This document shows, one piece after another, positions 26,371 to 36,382 of a DNA stretch of 64,000 nt. Below the pieces are notes generated by a model. That model did no database searches. It saw nothing but the letters and a program-made list of their open reading frames with translations, and was not told where the DNA came from. Source of the stretch: Clostridium sp. JN-1 (GTDB lineage: Bacteria; Bacillota; Clostridia; Clostridiales; Clostridiaceae). Numbering within the stretch: position 1 is the stretch's first letter; every line of letters starts with the position of its first letter. The translations under genes were made by a program, and so were the position numbers. The DNA is taken from assembly GCF_003718715.1 (NCBI RefSeq), contig NZ_CP033465.1:1054001-1118000 (forward strand). Direction: 5' to 3'.

Positions 26371-26886
26371 ATGGAAAGTAAAGCTAAAAAAAAAGGAAAA
26401 GGTAAATTAATAATTGTAGTTGCTGTACTATTACTTGTTGTAGCTGTTGGAGTTTATCTTGGATATACCTCGTTTTTAAAAGGTAAGGGAGGTGCATCAC
26501 AAAATGCAGTAAATAAGCAGCAGGTTCCACAAACTCAAGTAGTGCAAAACGGACAAACTGTCCAAACTGCAAATCAACAAATTGTTTCAGCTAAGACATA
26601 TGGATTAGATGATATTTTAGTGAATTTAGCTGATGAAGATTCAAAAAGGTATTTAAAAATTACAGTTTTTCTAGGATATGATTCTAAAAAATTGGATTCA
26701 GAATTGGAAGAAAAAAAGCCTATGATAAGAGATGCAATAATAAGTACACTCAGAACTAAAAAAGCTTCAGATATATCGGATAAAGGTCTTGAAGCCATAA
26801 AAGCTGAATTGATACAGAAGATAAATCCTCTTTTGCAAAAGGGACAGATAAATAATGTTTATTTCAGCAATGTTTTAGTTCAATAA
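26371..26886 (+). CDS. fliL: Flagellar basal body-associated protein FliL
   Basis: The 171-residue protein has a lysine-rich N-terminus and one membrane segment (about residues 12-30, LIIVVAVLLLVVAVGVYLGY). A Gln/Val-rich linker follows, then the extracytoplasmic FliL domain (ILVNLADEDSKRYLKITVFL ending INNVYFSNVLVQ). FliL rings surround the stator and support motor torque. Confidence 0.93.
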   Translation: MESKAKKKGKGKLIIVVAVLLLVVAVGVYLGYTSFLKGKGGASQNAVNKQQVPQTQVVQNGQTVQTANQQIVSAKTYGLDDILVNLADEDSKRYLKITVFLGYDSKKLDSELEEKKPMIRDAIISTLRTKKASDISDKGLEAIKAELIQKINPLLQKGQINNVYFSNVLVQ

Positions 26887-26906
26887 ATTGAGAATGGAGA
26901 ATACGC

Positions 26907-27296
26907 ATGGATTTGCAGTTCTTATGGATGTTTTTAAAAATAATAATTTTCCTGCCGTTTATACTTTTACTCGTGTATATATCGATAAAGTACGGCGGAA
27001 ATAAGCTGCAAAATATTCAAAATGGTAAATATATAAAGATTTTAGAGAGAACAAATGTATCTAAGACAAATAGTTTATTCGTGGTTAAGTTAGGAGAAAA
27101 AGCATATGTAATGGCTTCTACAAATAAAGATATGAAAATTATTTCAGAATTGAGTGAAGAAGAAGTAATTAAATTAGAAAATAATAAAGTAATACCGCAG
27201 TATAAGAGTTTAGAAGATTTTTGTGAAAAGATGGGATTAAAGAATTTTTTAAAAGGTAAACTTACTAGATTAAAAAAGGAAGATAAGAATGAATAA
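26907..27296 (+). CDS. fliO: Flagellar export protein FliO/FliZ
   Basis: The 129-residue protein has one N-terminal membrane segment (residues about 5-25) and a cytoplasmic domain with the FliO pattern KILERTNVSKTNSLFVVKLG followed by KAYVMASTNKD. FliO helps assemble FliP in the export gate. It overlaps fliP by 8 bp. Confidence 0.88.
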   Translation: MDLQFLWMFLKIIIFLPFILLLVYISIKYGGNKLQNIQNGKYIKILERTNVSKTNSLFVVKLGEKAYVMASTNKDMKIISELSEEEVIKLENNKVIPQYKSLEDFCEKMGLKNFLKGKLTRLKKEDKNE

Positions 27297-28062
27297 GAAA
27301 AGTAGTAAAATTTTTATAGTAATTTTAGCAATATTGTGTATATCGGCATTTGCTTCAATAAATGTACATGCTGCACCGCAGAGTTTGACTGTTCCAAACG
27401 TAAACATGTCTATTGACAATTCAGGTACACCACAGCAGTATGTTTCAAGTATAAAATTGCTTATAGTTCTTACAGTACTAACGCTTTTACCATCTTTTAT
27501 AATGATGATGACGTGCTTTGTAAGAATTATAGTTGTTTTTGGATTTTTGAGAAATGCAATAGGTACTCAGCAATCTCCACCTAATCAAGTTTTAATAGGA
27601 CTGGCATTATTTTTAACTATTTTTATAATGTCGCCTGTTTACACTAAAATTAATAAAAATGCAATACAACCATATTTAAATAATCAGATAACAGAAGAAC
27701 AAGCAGTAGATGCAGGAGCAAAACCACTTAGAGAATTTATGCTTAAAACTACATATAAAAAGGACTTTCAATTATTTGTAGACCAGGCACATTTAAACTA
27801 TAAGGTTACTAAAGATAATGCTCCACTATACATAGTTATTCCCGCTTATATGATAAGTGAACTCAAGACTGCATTCCAAATAGGATTTTTGCTTTATATA
27901 CCTTTTATGATAATAGATTTAGTGGTAGCAAGTGTCTTGATGTCAATGGGTATGTTCATGCTGCCGCCTTCTATGATATCACTGCCATTTAAGCTTTTGC
28001 TATTTGTAATGGTAGATGGATGGTATCTACTTGTAAAATCTTTAATTGTAAGTTTTCAATGA
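27289..28062 (+). CDS. fliP: Flagellar export gate protein FliP
   Basis: The 257-residue protein starts with a cleavable signal peptide (ILAILCISAFASINVHAAP), as usual for FliP. It has the family motifs FIMMMTCFVRIIVVFGFLRN, GLALFLTIFIMSP and the C-terminal VLMSMGMFMLPPSMISLPFK. It forms the FliPQR core of the type III export gate with the products of the next two genes. Confidence 0.96.
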   Translation: MNKKSSKIFIVILAILCISAFASINVHAAPQSLTVPNVNMSIDNSGTPQQYVSSIKLLIVLTVLTLLPSFIMMMTCFVRIIVVFGFLRNAIGTQQSPPNQVLIGLALFLTIFIMSPVYTKINKNAIQPYLNNQITEEQAVDAGAKPLREFMLKTTYKKDFQLFVDQAHLNYKVTKDNAPLYIVIPAYMISELKTAFQIGFLLYIPFMIIDLVVASVLMSMGMFMLPPSMISLPFKLLLFVMVDGWYLLVKSLIVSFQ

Positions 28063-28073
28063 GGTGAAATAAA

Positions 28074-28343
28074 ATGAGTGAAAATATGATAATGGGCATT
28101 ATGAAAGATGCAATACAAACAGGACTTATTGTAGCTGCACCAATATTATTGGTATCCATATTAGTAGGCCTTATTATAAGTATATTTCAGGCAACTACAC
28201 AAATACAAGAGCAGACACTGACTTTTGTGCCTAAACTCATAGCAATAGCCTTTGTAGGAGTTGTTACAGGAAGCTGGATGCTGCATCAAGTTGTTGCTTT
28301 TACGGAGAGAATTTTCGGTTATATAGCTCATATAACGCAATGA
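28074..28343 (+). CDS. fliQ: Flagellar export gate protein FliQ
   Basis: The 89-residue protein has two membrane helices and the conserved SIFQATTQIQEQTLTFVPKL motif. GAGGTGAAA precedes the ATG. Length and place between fliP and fliR are standard. Confidence 0.96.
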   Translation: MSENMIMGIMKDAIQTGLIVAAPILLVSILVGLIISIFQATTQIQEQTLTFVPKLIAIAFVGVVTGSWMLHQVVAFTERIFGYIAHITQ

Positions 28344-28359
28344 TTATAGTAAGGAATAG

Positions 28360-30201
28360 GTGAATACTTTGATTGACACACTATATTTCACAGCACTTAT
28401 TTTGATAAGTATTAGATTATTTTGTTTTTTTGCAGCAGTTCCTATATTTTTTCCAAATGGATTACCTAATATAACGAAGGTTGGAATTGCACTTGTAATG
28501 GCATATATTTTAATACCAGGTATTAATTATACTGGAATTAGTAATATAAATAGCAGTATGCTTCTTATTATTAATTGTGCAAATGAAGCAGCAGCAGGAT
28601 TTACTTTAGGATTTATAGTTAACCTTTGTTTTATGGCTGTAAGGTTTGCAGGAAGCGTCATAGATATCCAAATAGGATTTTCAATGATGACTCAATATGA
28701 TCCAAATTCAAACAGCAATACAACTTTAATAGAACATTTATTTTACTGGTTTAGTATGGTGCTTTTCTTTGCTGTTGATGGACATCATATGCTTATCAAG
28801 GCACTTATAAATAGTTTTGATGTCATAAAGCTGGGACAATTTATGTTAACACAAAATTCAATAAGTTTTATAATAAAAGCTTTTATTGAATTCTTTAGCA
28901 TAGGACTTAGAATAGCAATACCTATTGTACTCATACTTTTTATATCAGATTTAACTATGGGACTTATAGCAAGGACAGTTCCGCAGTTAAATGTAATGAT
29001 TCTTGGACTTCCTATGAAAATATTGATTGGATTTACAGCTATTTGTTTTGCCCTTCCAATGATTTTAAATCTTATAGAAAATTCGTTTTATGGAGTACAA
29101 GATGCATTAAAAGGTTTTTATAAAACTATGCCGCTCATTTTAATATTTGCATCCGATGATAAAACAGAGGAGGCAACACCGCATAAAAAGAGTGAAACAA
29201 GGAAAAAAGGACAAGTAGCAAAAAGTAAGGAACTTGGATTAGCACTAACATTGCTTGCTTGTACTTTAACTTTAATTATTTTTGGCGGAGCTGCCGGAAA
29301 CAACTTAAAGGAAACTATGATTACATTTTTAAATAATTATCTAACTCAATCTTTAAGTTATGATAGTGTGAAAAAAGTTACTTTTATAACGGTATGGAGG
29401 ATTGCAGTAGTTTTTTTACCAATTGCCATTCCAATTATGGCAATGGGAATTTTGGCTAACTTCATACAGACAGGAGCACTTTTTACAACTCAACCTTTAA
29501 AACCGGATTTTTCAAAGTTAAATCCTATAAATGGTTTTAAGAGAATGTTTTCGATGAGATCACTTATGGAACTTTTGAAAGATATAGCTATAGTTTTGGT
29601 TATAGGGATTATAGGATTTAATTTTATTAAGGATAATTATACATACATATTGACATTAGGTAACCTCAATCCTGCAGCTGTATTAGAGGCTGCTGGTAAA
29701 CTTACTGTCAGCATATTTTTTAGAATAACTTTGATTATGATTGCAATATCCATAATTGATTATATTTTTCAAAGATATCAATACAACAAGGATTTAAAAA
29801 TGACAAAGCAGGAAGTAAAGGAAGAATTTAAACAAGATGAAGGAGATCCTCAAATAAAGGGAAAGATAAGACAAAAACAGAGGGAAATGGCAACCAGGAG
29901 GATGATGCAGGAGATACCTAAGGCAACTGTAGTTGTAACTAACCCTACGCATATTGCAGTAGCTTTAAAGTATGAAAAGGGTCAAAATAATGCACCTATA
30001 GTTGTAGCAAAGGGAGCAGATATGGTTGCACTTAGAATAAAGGAAGTAGCTAAGAAAAATGACGTTCCTATAGTTGAAAATAAACCTTTAGCAAGACTTA
30101 TATATTCAGAGGTAGAATTAGATAGGGAAATACCTATGGAAATGTATCAATCTGTAGCGGAAATTATAGCATTAGTATATAGTACAAACAAAAATAAATA
30201 A
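28360..30201 (+). CDS. Fused export gate/substrate switch protein FliR-FlhB
   Basis: One frame of 613 residues fuses FliR (about 1-255, five or more membrane segments, ending near PLILIFASDD) to FlhB. FlhB starts at KTEEATPHKKSETRKKGQVA near residue 267 and has four membrane segments and a cytoplasmic domain. The autocleavage motif N528-P-T-H is intact. The fusion is a known clostridial arrangement, and natural one-to-one FliR:FlhB stoichiometry follows from it. GTG at 28360 is the likely start; a TTG lies three codons later. Confidence 0.96.
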   Translation: MNTLIDTLYFTALILISIRLFCFFAAVPIFFPNGLPNITKVGIALVMAYILIPGINYTGISNINSSMLLIINCANEAAAGFTLGFIVNLCFMAVRFAGSVIDIQIGFSMMTQYDPNSNSNTTLIEHLFYWFSMVLFFAVDGHHMLIKALINSFDVIKLGQFMLTQNSISFIIKAFIEFFSIGLRIAIPIVLILFISDLTMGLIARTVPQLNVMILGLPMKILIGFTAICFALPMILNLIENSFYGVQDALKGFYKTMPLILIFASDDKTEEATPHKKSETRKKGQVAKSKELGLALTLLACTLTLIIFGGAAGNNLKETMITFLNNYLTQSLSYDSVKKVTFITVWRIAVVFLPIAIPIMAMGILANFIQTGALFTTQPLKPDFSKLNPINGFKRMFSMRSLMELLKDIAIVLVIGIIGFNFIKDNYTYILTLGNLNPAAVLEAAGKLTVSIFFRITLIMIAISIIDYIFQRYQYNKDLKMTKQEVKEEFKQDEGDPQIKGKIRQKQREMATRRMMQEIPKATVVVTNPTHIAVALKYEKGQNNAPIVVAKGADMVALRIKEVAKKNDVPIVENKPLARLIYSEVELDREIPMEMYQSVAEIIALVYSTNKNK

Positions 30202-30232
30202 CTTATTATTTAATTAAAACAGGGGTGGTATT

Positions 30233-32296
30233 TTGGGCAGCAAAAGAAAATTTAATATAAAGGACAATGCAGATGTAATAATGGCCTTTGTGGTAATACT
30301 GGTAATTTTAATGATTATAATACCAATGCCTGCAAAACTTCTTGATATATTTATAGCATTTAATATGGCAACATCCATAGTCATAATTCTTTTAACTATG
30401 TTTACTACAGAAGTACTAGAGTTTTCAGTATTTCCAACTTTATTGCTGGTTACTACTCTTTTTAGATTGTCACTTAATGTGTCTTCTACAAGACTAATAT
30501 TAAAAGATGCTTATGCAGGAGAAGTAATTAATGCTTTTGGCAGTTTTGTTGTTGGAGGCAATTATTTAGTTGGAATAATCATATTCTTAATTATAATTAT
30601 TATACAATTTGTAGTAATTACTAGCGGTGCTACTAGAGTTGCAGAAGTTTCTGCAAGATTTGCACTTGATGCTATGCCGGGTAAACAGATGAGCATAGAT
30701 GCGGATTTGAATTCAGGATTGATTGATGAAAGAGGTGCCAGGGAAAAAAGATCAAAGCTTCAACAAGAAGCAGATTTTTACGGAGCAATGGATGGTGCTT
30801 CTAAATTTGTAAAAGGAGATGTAATAGCTTCTCTTATAATTACTCTTATAAATATAATAGCAGGAATTATCGCTGGAGTTTTGATGAAGAATATGGATAT
30901 AGCTACTGCAGCACAAACTTATACAAAGCTCACGATAGGTGATGGTCTTGTAAGCCAATTACCAGCACTTCTGATATCTACAGCATCGGGTATACTTGTT
31001 ACACGTTCGGGAAGTAATGAAAACTTTGGAAATATGGCTTTTAGACAGCTTACAGGTTTTCCTAAGGTTATAGCTATAACTTCAGCGGTGCTGCTCTTTT
31101 TAGCTATTATACCAGGTCTTCCGCACTTTTCATTTTTAGTTTTATCAGTATGCTGCGCTGCTGCAGCTTACCTTTTATATAAGGATGAGAAAGAACAGAA
31201 AATGCAGCAAGTTGAAGTTGAACAGCAGCAGATAACTGAAACTGAAAGTAAGGAACCTGAAAATGTGATGAATTTAATATCAGTTGAGCCTATGGAGGTA
31301 GAAATAGGTTATGGATTAATTCCATTAGCTGATGAAGCTTCAGGAGGTGACTTACTTCAGAGAATAACTTCTGTAAGGCGCCAGTGTGCTATAGAAATGG
31401 GTATAATTGTACAACCTATTAGAATAAGAGATAACCTTCAACTAAAGACAAATGAATATGTTATTAAAATAAGGGGAACGGTGATGGCAAAAGGTGAACT
31501 TATGCCAAACATGTTACTTTGCATGGATCCTACAAATAGTAAGGTTGAAATGCAGGGTATTAAGACAGAGGAACCATCCTTTGGACTGCCAGCTGTGTGG
31601 ATAAATAATGATCAAAGAGAAGAAGCTGAAATAAAAGGACTTACGGTTGTAGATCCTACTACTGTTATGGTTACACATTTAACTGAAACTATAAAGAATC
31701 ATTCTTATGAATTACTTGGAAGACAAGAAGTTAAGCTTATAGTTGATTCAGTTAAGGAAAAATACAGTGCAGTTGTAGAAGAACTCATACCAGATCTTTT
31801 AACTATAGGAGAATTACAAAAAGTACTTCAAAATTTGCTGCGGGAAAGAGTTCCTATAAAGGACATGGTTACAATAATGGAATCACTTGCAGATAATTCA
31901 AGAATGACAAAAGATATAGAAACTTTAACTGAATATGTGAGATTTGCACTTGGAAGGAGCATTTGTAATCCATTTATAGATGAAGACAGGAAAATAACCG
32001 TAGTTACATTGGATTCTGCAATAGAAAATCTTATAGGAAATAACATACAAAAATCTATGCAGGGTTCTTTTCCAGCAATAGATCCAGATACTACCTCAAA
32101 GATATTGAACTCATTGAAAAATACGCTTGATTCATCATATTTTTATGAAAATCAACCTATAGTTATGGTATCACCTAAGATAAGACCGGCTTTTAGAAAA
32201 TTAATAGAGATGGTTTTTCCGGCAGTTAATGTACTGTCGCTTAATGAAATACCAAATGATGTAAAAATAAAAACCGAAGGGGTGGTTTCGATATAA
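30233..32296 (+). CDS. flhA: Flagellar export gate protein FlhA
   Basis: The TTG at 30233 follows AGGGGTGG. The 687-residue protein has about eight membrane segments in the first 310 residues, with the FHIPEP signature region DADLNSGLIDERGAREKR. A large cytoplasmic domain (about 345-687) binds export chaperones. It ends directly at the ATG of flhF (no spacer). Confidence 0.97.
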   Translation: MGSKRKFNIKDNADVIMAFVVILVILMIIIPMPAKLLDIFIAFNMATSIVIILLTMFTTEVLEFSVFPTLLLVTTLFRLSLNVSSTRLILKDAYAGEVINAFGSFVVGGNYLVGIIIFLIIIIIQFVVITSGATRVAEVSARFALDAMPGKQMSIDADLNSGLIDERGAREKRSKLQQEADFYGAMDGASKFVKGDVIASLIITLINIIAGIIAGVLMKNMDIATAAQTYTKLTIGDGLVSQLPALLISTASGILVTRSGSNENFGNMAFRQLTGFPKVIAITSAVLLFLAIIPGLPHFSFLVLSVCCAAAAYLLYKDEKEQKMQQVEVEQQQITETESKEPENVMNLISVEPMEVEIGYGLIPLADEASGGDLLQRITSVRRQCAIEMGIIVQPIRIRDNLQLKTNEYVIKIRGTVMAKGELMPNMLLCMDPTNSKVEMQGIKTEEPSFGLPAVWINNDQREEAEIKGLTVVDPTTVMVTHLTETIKNHSYELLGRQEVKLIVDSVKEKYSAVVEELIPDLLTIGELQKVLQNLLRERVPIKDMVTIMESLADNSRMTKDIETLTEYVRFALGRSICNPFIDEDRKITVVTLDSAIENLIGNNIQKSMQGSFPAIDPDTTSKILNSLKNTLDSSYFYENQPIVMVSPKIRPAFRKLIEMVFPAVNVLSLNEIPNDVKIKTEGVVSI

Positions 32297-33457
32297 ATGA
32301 TAATAAAAAGATACATAGCAAGCAATATGGGTGAAGCACTTAATAGAATAAAATATGAACTAGGGAAAGATGCAATTATAATAAGTCAGAGGAGAGTGAG
32401 AAGAAAAGGAGGCTTATTTGGGCTATTTTCTAAAAAAGGTGTTGAAGTTACTGCAGCAATAAATAGTGATAATAGTACATCAAGCAAAAGAGACAGTAAT
32501 ATAAATGTTCAAAATAGTATTAATGCTATAAGACGTGTAATCAATAATACGGTTGAGGGAAGTAAGCCTTCCACTGAGGTAAGTAAGCCCTCCAGAAATA
32601 AGGTAATTGATAAAGTAGACAGTAAAAATGATGATGGGCTTATAAAAGAAATGCATGAAATGAGGGGAATGCTCGATGAAATGATGCATATATCCCTTAA
32701 AGGTACAAAAAGTGAACTTCAAATAAATTTGGAGAATATTGATATCGATGAAAATATTGCAGAAGATATAGTAAATAGTGTAAATTCAATTAAAGATGAT
32801 AGAACTGAACAGGAAAAATTAAAAGATATAGTGAAAAGCAGTATAAAGGTTGCAGATAATGTATTACAAGATGTTGTTATATTAGTAGGTCCTACGGGCG
32901 TTGGAAAAACTACTACGATTGCAAAATTATCTGGAAGACTGGCACTAATTGAAAAAAAGAAAGTAGGGCTATTGACAATAGATACCTATAGAATAGGTGC
33001 AGTTGAACAACTCAAGACTTATGCTGATATTATGAATATACCTTTTAAGGTAGTTTTTACAATAAAGGAAATGGAAGCTGCTGTAAAGAGTATGGAAGAT
33101 TGTGATGTTATTTTAATAGACACTACAGGTAGAAGTAGTAAAAATGTTATGCAGATATCTGAACTCAGAGCTTTTATGGAAAAAGTAAATGTAAATAGTG
33201 TACACCTTGTAATAAGCTGTACAACTAAAAATAGAGATATTGATATCATAGCAAATGGTTATAGATGTTTAAATTATAATAATGTAATAATTACAAAGCT
33301 GGATGAAACGTCAACATATGGATCGATATTAAACATATGTAATAAAACAGGCAAACCAATAAGTTTTGTAACTACAGGACAAAATGTACCAGATGACATA
33401 AGATTAATGAGTTCAAAAGAATTAGCAAGTTTAGTACTAGGAGAGGATACACTATGA
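32297..33457 (+). CDS. flhF: SRP-type GTPase FlhF
   Basis: The 386-residue protein has a basic N-terminal B domain (MIIKRYIASNMGEALNRIK), a variable linker, and NG GTPase domains. The G1 motif is GPTGVGKTTTIAKL (about 198-211), followed by DTYRIGAVEQLKTYA, DTTGRSSKN and TKLDETSTYG. FlhF sets the number and place of flagella and is regulated by FlhG, encoded next with a 4-bp overlap. Confidence 0.96.
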   Translation: MIIKRYIASNMGEALNRIKYELGKDAIIISQRRVRRKGGLFGLFSKKGVEVTAAINSDNSTSSKRDSNINVQNSINAIRRVINNTVEGSKPSTEVSKPSRNKVIDKVDSKNDDGLIKEMHEMRGMLDEMMHISLKGTKSELQINLENIDIDENIAEDIVNSVNSIKDDRTEQEKLKDIVKSSIKVADNVLQDVVILVGPTGVGKTTTIAKLSGRLALIEKKKVGLLTIDTYRIGAVEQLKTYADIMNIPFKVVFTIKEMEAAVKSMEDCDVILIDTTGRSSKNVMQISELRAFMEKVNVNSVHLVISCTTKNRDIDIIANGYRCLNYNNVIITKLDETSTYGSILNICNKTGKPISFVTTGQNVPDDIRLMSSKELASLVLGEDTL

Positions 33458-34329
33458 TAGATCAAGCAGAAAGATTGAGAGAGCTTGTTAAAAAGAAGGT
33501 AGATAATAATAATAAAATAAAAGAACCTTCATCGCCTAGAATTATAACTATCACATCTGGTAAAGGAGGAGTTGGCAAAAGCAATTTTGTAGTAAACTTA
33601 GCAATATGTCTTCAAAAAAGTAAGAAAAAGGTACTTATATTTGATGCTGATATGGGAATGGGGAATGATGATGTACTCATGGGATTTTTGCCCAAATATA
33701 ATGTATATGATATAATATTTAATGATAAAACAATAGATGAAGTTGTTACAGAAACTCAATTTGGTGTAAAATTACTTCCAGCAGGGATGGGTGTATCCAG
33801 ATTTGAAGAAGTAACACATGAACAGAGAAAAAAGTTTATAGATAAACTGTCAAGTTTAGAAGATGTTGATTATATATTAATAGATACAGGAGCTGGAATA
33901 AATAGAAACGTACTTGCTTTTATAGCCTGCTGTGAAGAGCTCGTGGTTGTTACTACGCCGGAGCCAACATCGATTACAGATGCATATAGTTTACTTAAAG
34001 CAGTAAATTACTTTAAATTAAAGGATACTGCCAAGCTTATTGTAAATAGGACAGTAAATAAAGAAGAAGGGAAACATACTTATGATAAATTCAGTACTGT
34101 AGTTAAAAAGTTTCTAAATATAAATCTTGTTTATTTAGGAAGTATGAGTGATGATAAAAAACTTGTTCAAGCTGTGAGAAGTCAGCAGCCATTTTTAATA
34201 AAGTACCCAAATGCAAATGTATCAATTGATTTAAAAAGTATAGCAAATATAATTATGGGATCTAATGAATATAAAAAAGGTGCATCTTTACAAGGGTTAT
34301 TTAAAAAGTTATTTAATATTTTTTCATAA
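33454..34329 (+). CDS. flhG: MinD-like ATPase FlhG (FleN/YlxH)
   Basis: The 291-residue ParA/MinD ATPase has a deviant Walker A, SGKGGVGKSN (about 36-45), FDADMGMGNDDVLMG and IDTGAGINRNVLAF. Its N-terminus contains the short conserved QAERLRELV segment that stimulates FlhF GTPase. A C-terminal amphipathic helix (SLQGLFKKLFNIFS) should bind the membrane. It controls flagellar number with FlhF. Confidence 0.95.
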   Translation: MIDQAERLRELVKKKVDNNNKIKEPSSPRIITITSGKGGVGKSNFVVNLAICLQKSKKKVLIFDADMGMGNDDVLMGFLPKYNVYDIIFNDKTIDEVVTETQFGVKLLPAGMGVSRFEEVTHEQRKKFIDKLSSLEDVDYILIDTGAGINRNVLAFIACCEELVVVTTPEPTSITDAYSLLKAVNYFKLKDTAKLIVNRTVNKEEGKHTYDKFSTVVKKFLNINLVYLGSMSDDKKLVQAVRSQQPFLIKYPNANVSIDLKSIANIIMGSNEYKKGASLQGLFKKLFNIFS

Positions 34330-34342
34330 GGGGTAGATTTAA

Positions 34343-35017
34343 ATGAAAAGAAAAGTGGATTTTATTGTTAATAGTAAGATAGAAATACAAGTTGAAAATA
34401 AAACATATAAGAGCAATATTCAGGACGTTACAGATGATTCTATAGGAATAAGCATACCCGTAAATAATGGTGAATATCTACCTTTGAGGGGAAATGAAAA
34501 AATTAACGTATTATACTATTGTAATAAAGACATATATGGATTTGAGACAAGAGTAATTGGAAGAAAAGTAGAAAACATACAAATGATATTAATCCAAAAA
34601 CCTTATCAATTCAAGACTATTCAAAGAAGAAATTTTGTAAGAGTAAATGTAATGATAAATGTACGCTGTATATTTATAAATAATGAAAAATATATGCAAA
34701 ATATAAATGATAATCAAGTCAAAATATTTGAGGGATATACACTTGATATGAGTGGTGGAGGAATGAGGATAGCTTTTGATAGATCTTTGGAAAAAAATCT
34801 GCGATATGGAAGTATTTTAATGATAGAGGTCCCATTTCAAACGAAAAACTTTGTTTTAAAGTCTAAAATAGTTAGAATAGAAAATGACAAAAAAAATCCT
34901 AAAATTATATGCGGGGTTAATTTTATAGATTTAGATAAAGTAACACGGGAACATGTAATAAGAATGGTCTTTAGAACCATGAGGGATCAGATGAAAAATG
35001 GAGCAAGGGAGGAATAG
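34343..35017 (+). CDS. Flagellar brake protein with PilZ domain (YcgR/DgrA type)
   Basis: The 224-residue protein has an N-terminal YcgR-like domain (about 1-95) and a PilZ domain with the c-di-GMP-binding residues present: QRRNFVR at about 94-100 and the D-x-S-x-G-G motif in LDMSGGGMRI near 137. When c-di-GMP rises, such proteins bind the motor and slow it. The GGDEF-EAL protein at 4585 is a plausible source or sink of the messenger. Confidence 0.9.
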   Translation: MKRKVDFIVNSKIEIQVENKTYKSNIQDVTDDSIGISIPVNNGEYLPLRGNEKINVLYYCNKDIYGFETRVIGRKVENIQMILIQKPYQFKTIQRRNFVRVNVMINVRCIFINNEKYMQNINDNQVKIFEGYTLDMSGGGMRIAFDRSLEKNLRYGSILMIEVPFQTKNFVLKSKIVRIENDKKNPKIICGVNFIDLDKVTREHVIRMVFRTMRDQMKNGAREE

Positions 35018-35024
35018 GTTTTAT

Positions 35025-35750
35025 ATGGCATTAGCAGGAGATTTGTGCGTAAGAGAAGAACTGGTAAAAAAATATATACCTTTAGTCAAATACATTGCTT
35101 CAAGAGTTATAATAGGCAAAACTAAATATATAGAATATGAGGATTTGGTAAGCTGCGGAATGGTAGGACTTATGGATGCAATAAATAAATTTGATGAGAG
35201 CAGAGGAATGAAGTTTTCTACCTATGCATCCATAAGAATAAAGGGATCTATGATAGATGAAATAAGGAGAAATAGCCCTATATCAAAAGGCGCCATGGAT
35301 AAATTAAATAGATATAATTGTGCTATAGAAAAACTTCAAAAATTCTTAGGTAGAGAGCCATCATACATGGAAATAGCTAAAGAGTTAAATATATCCATAA
35401 AAGAAATGATGCAAATTGAAAATTATATAAATTATATATCTGTTGTGTCACTAGAAGATTTGATTTTTTCGGAAAAATATGATGTTACACGTATGGAAAC
35501 TATACAAGATAATAAAAGTCCAAGCCCTGAAAAATTTATAGAAGAAAAGGAAAAAGTAGAATATTTGACTAAAGCTTTGGACATGCTATGCGAAAAGGAT
35601 AAGCTTGTCCTTTCACTTTACTATTATGAAGGATTAACTCTTAAAGAAATAGGAAAAGTTTTAAGTGTATCGGAGTCTAGGGTGTGCCAGCTGCATAGTA
35701 GATCTATTTTTCATCTTAAAAAGATGATGGAGAAACTTAAATACATTTAA
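35025..35750 (+). CDS. fliA: Flagellar sigma factor FliA/SigD (sigma-28)
   Basis: The ATG at 35025 follows AGGGAGGAAT; an upstream ATG at 34998 precedes that site and is not preferred. The 241-residue sigma-70 family protein has region 2 (LVKYIASRVIIGKTKYIEYE, then DLVSCGMVGLMDAINKFDE, KFSTYASIRIKGSMIDEIRR), region 3 and region 4 with the helix-turn-helix EGLTLKEIGKVLSVSESRVC. It should read SigD promoters such as the candidate at 6937. No FlgM gene is visible in the window. Confidence 0.95.
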   Translation: MALAGDLCVREELVKKYIPLVKYIASRVIIGKTKYIEYEDLVSCGMVGLMDAINKFDESRGMKFSTYASIRIKGSMIDEIRRNSPISKGAMDKLNRYNCAIEKLQKFLGREPSYMEIAKELNISIKEMMQIENYINYISVVSLEDLIFSEKYDVTRMETIQDNKSPSPEKFIEEKEKVEYLTKALDMLCEKDKLVLSLYYYEGLTLKEIGKVLSVSESRVCQLHSRSIFHLKKMMEKLKYI

Positions 35751-35774
35751 AGAGTTTAGTAAAGGAGGATTAGT

Positions 35775-36182
35775 ATGAATGCCGTTATTCTTATAATTAT
35801 AGGAAGTTTGCTTATAGTGCTTAATGTTAGGGCTATCAATAATCAAAAAAAGTCTTTTGATGGTATTTTAAATAATAGACAAGATAATGTTAAAGATTAC
35901 GAAATTGAGATAACCAAGTTAAGGGAGGAGTTTTCCAATACAATATTGGAACTTCAAAAGGAAATAGAGCAATTAAAAATTAAACTTAAAGAAAACAAAG
36001 ATGAAAATCATAAAAATATAGATTGTAATATACATAAAGAAGATAGTGTTTCTTCAAATGGTGTAAAAGTAAATGAAATAAAAAGGTTATTGAATTCAGG
36101 TATGTCTATTGATAGTATATGCCAAGAGTTAGATATGGGTAAGGGGGAAGTATTATTAGTAAAAGAATTATACGCAAAATAA
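35775..36182 (+). CDS. Membrane-anchored coiled-coil protein (DUF6115-like)
   Basis: The 135-residue protein has one N-terminal membrane helix (VILIIIGSLLIVLNVRAI), a central coiled coil, and a C-terminal helix-turn-helix-like tail (NEIKRLLNSGMSIDSICQEL, then GKGEVLLVKELYAK). This pattern is seen in small proteins encoded in clostridial flagellar operons. The function is not known. The stop overlaps the next ATG as TAATG. Confidence 0.75.
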   Translation: MNAVILIIIGSLLIVLNVRAINNQKKSFDGILNNRQDNVKDYEIEITKLREEFSNTILELQKEIEQLKIKLKENKDENHKNIDCNIHKEDSVSSNGVKVNEIKRLLNSGMSIDSICQELDMGKGEVLLVKELYAK

Positions 36183-36382
36183 TGTTATTAATAGATTTCT
36201 TAAGCGATAGAAAATTACTTATAGGAATTGGCATAGGAATTATTATGGCTACTTTTATAATGATAGGTACTAAAGTTAATTATCAAATGAGTAAAACCCA
36301 AATTGAAGACAAGGCGAGGGGCATGGGAATGATATATCCCGAGGAAGTTAAAGTTATTAATGATAAGGGAGTGAGCAAATGA
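36182..36382 (+). CDS. Small single-pass membrane protein of the flagellar operon
   Basis: The 66-residue protein has one membrane segment (about 13-30) and a short extracytoplasmic tail (EDKARGMGMIYPEEVKVIND). The tail resembles the LysM-like entry part of MltG/YceG proteins (a helix followed by GM-hydrophobic-P-E), but the catalytic domain is absent. It is coupled by overlap to both neighbours (TAATG upstream, ATGA downstream). The function is unknown. Confidence 0.7.
   Translation: MLLIDFLSDRKLLIGIGIGIIMATFIMIGTKVNYQMSKTQIEDKARGMGMIYPEEVKVINDKGVSK

Noticed and set aside
28360-30201. fliR-flhB fusion as a novel gene
   Set aside because: The fusion is a known feature of clostridial flagellar operons; noted in the annotation only.
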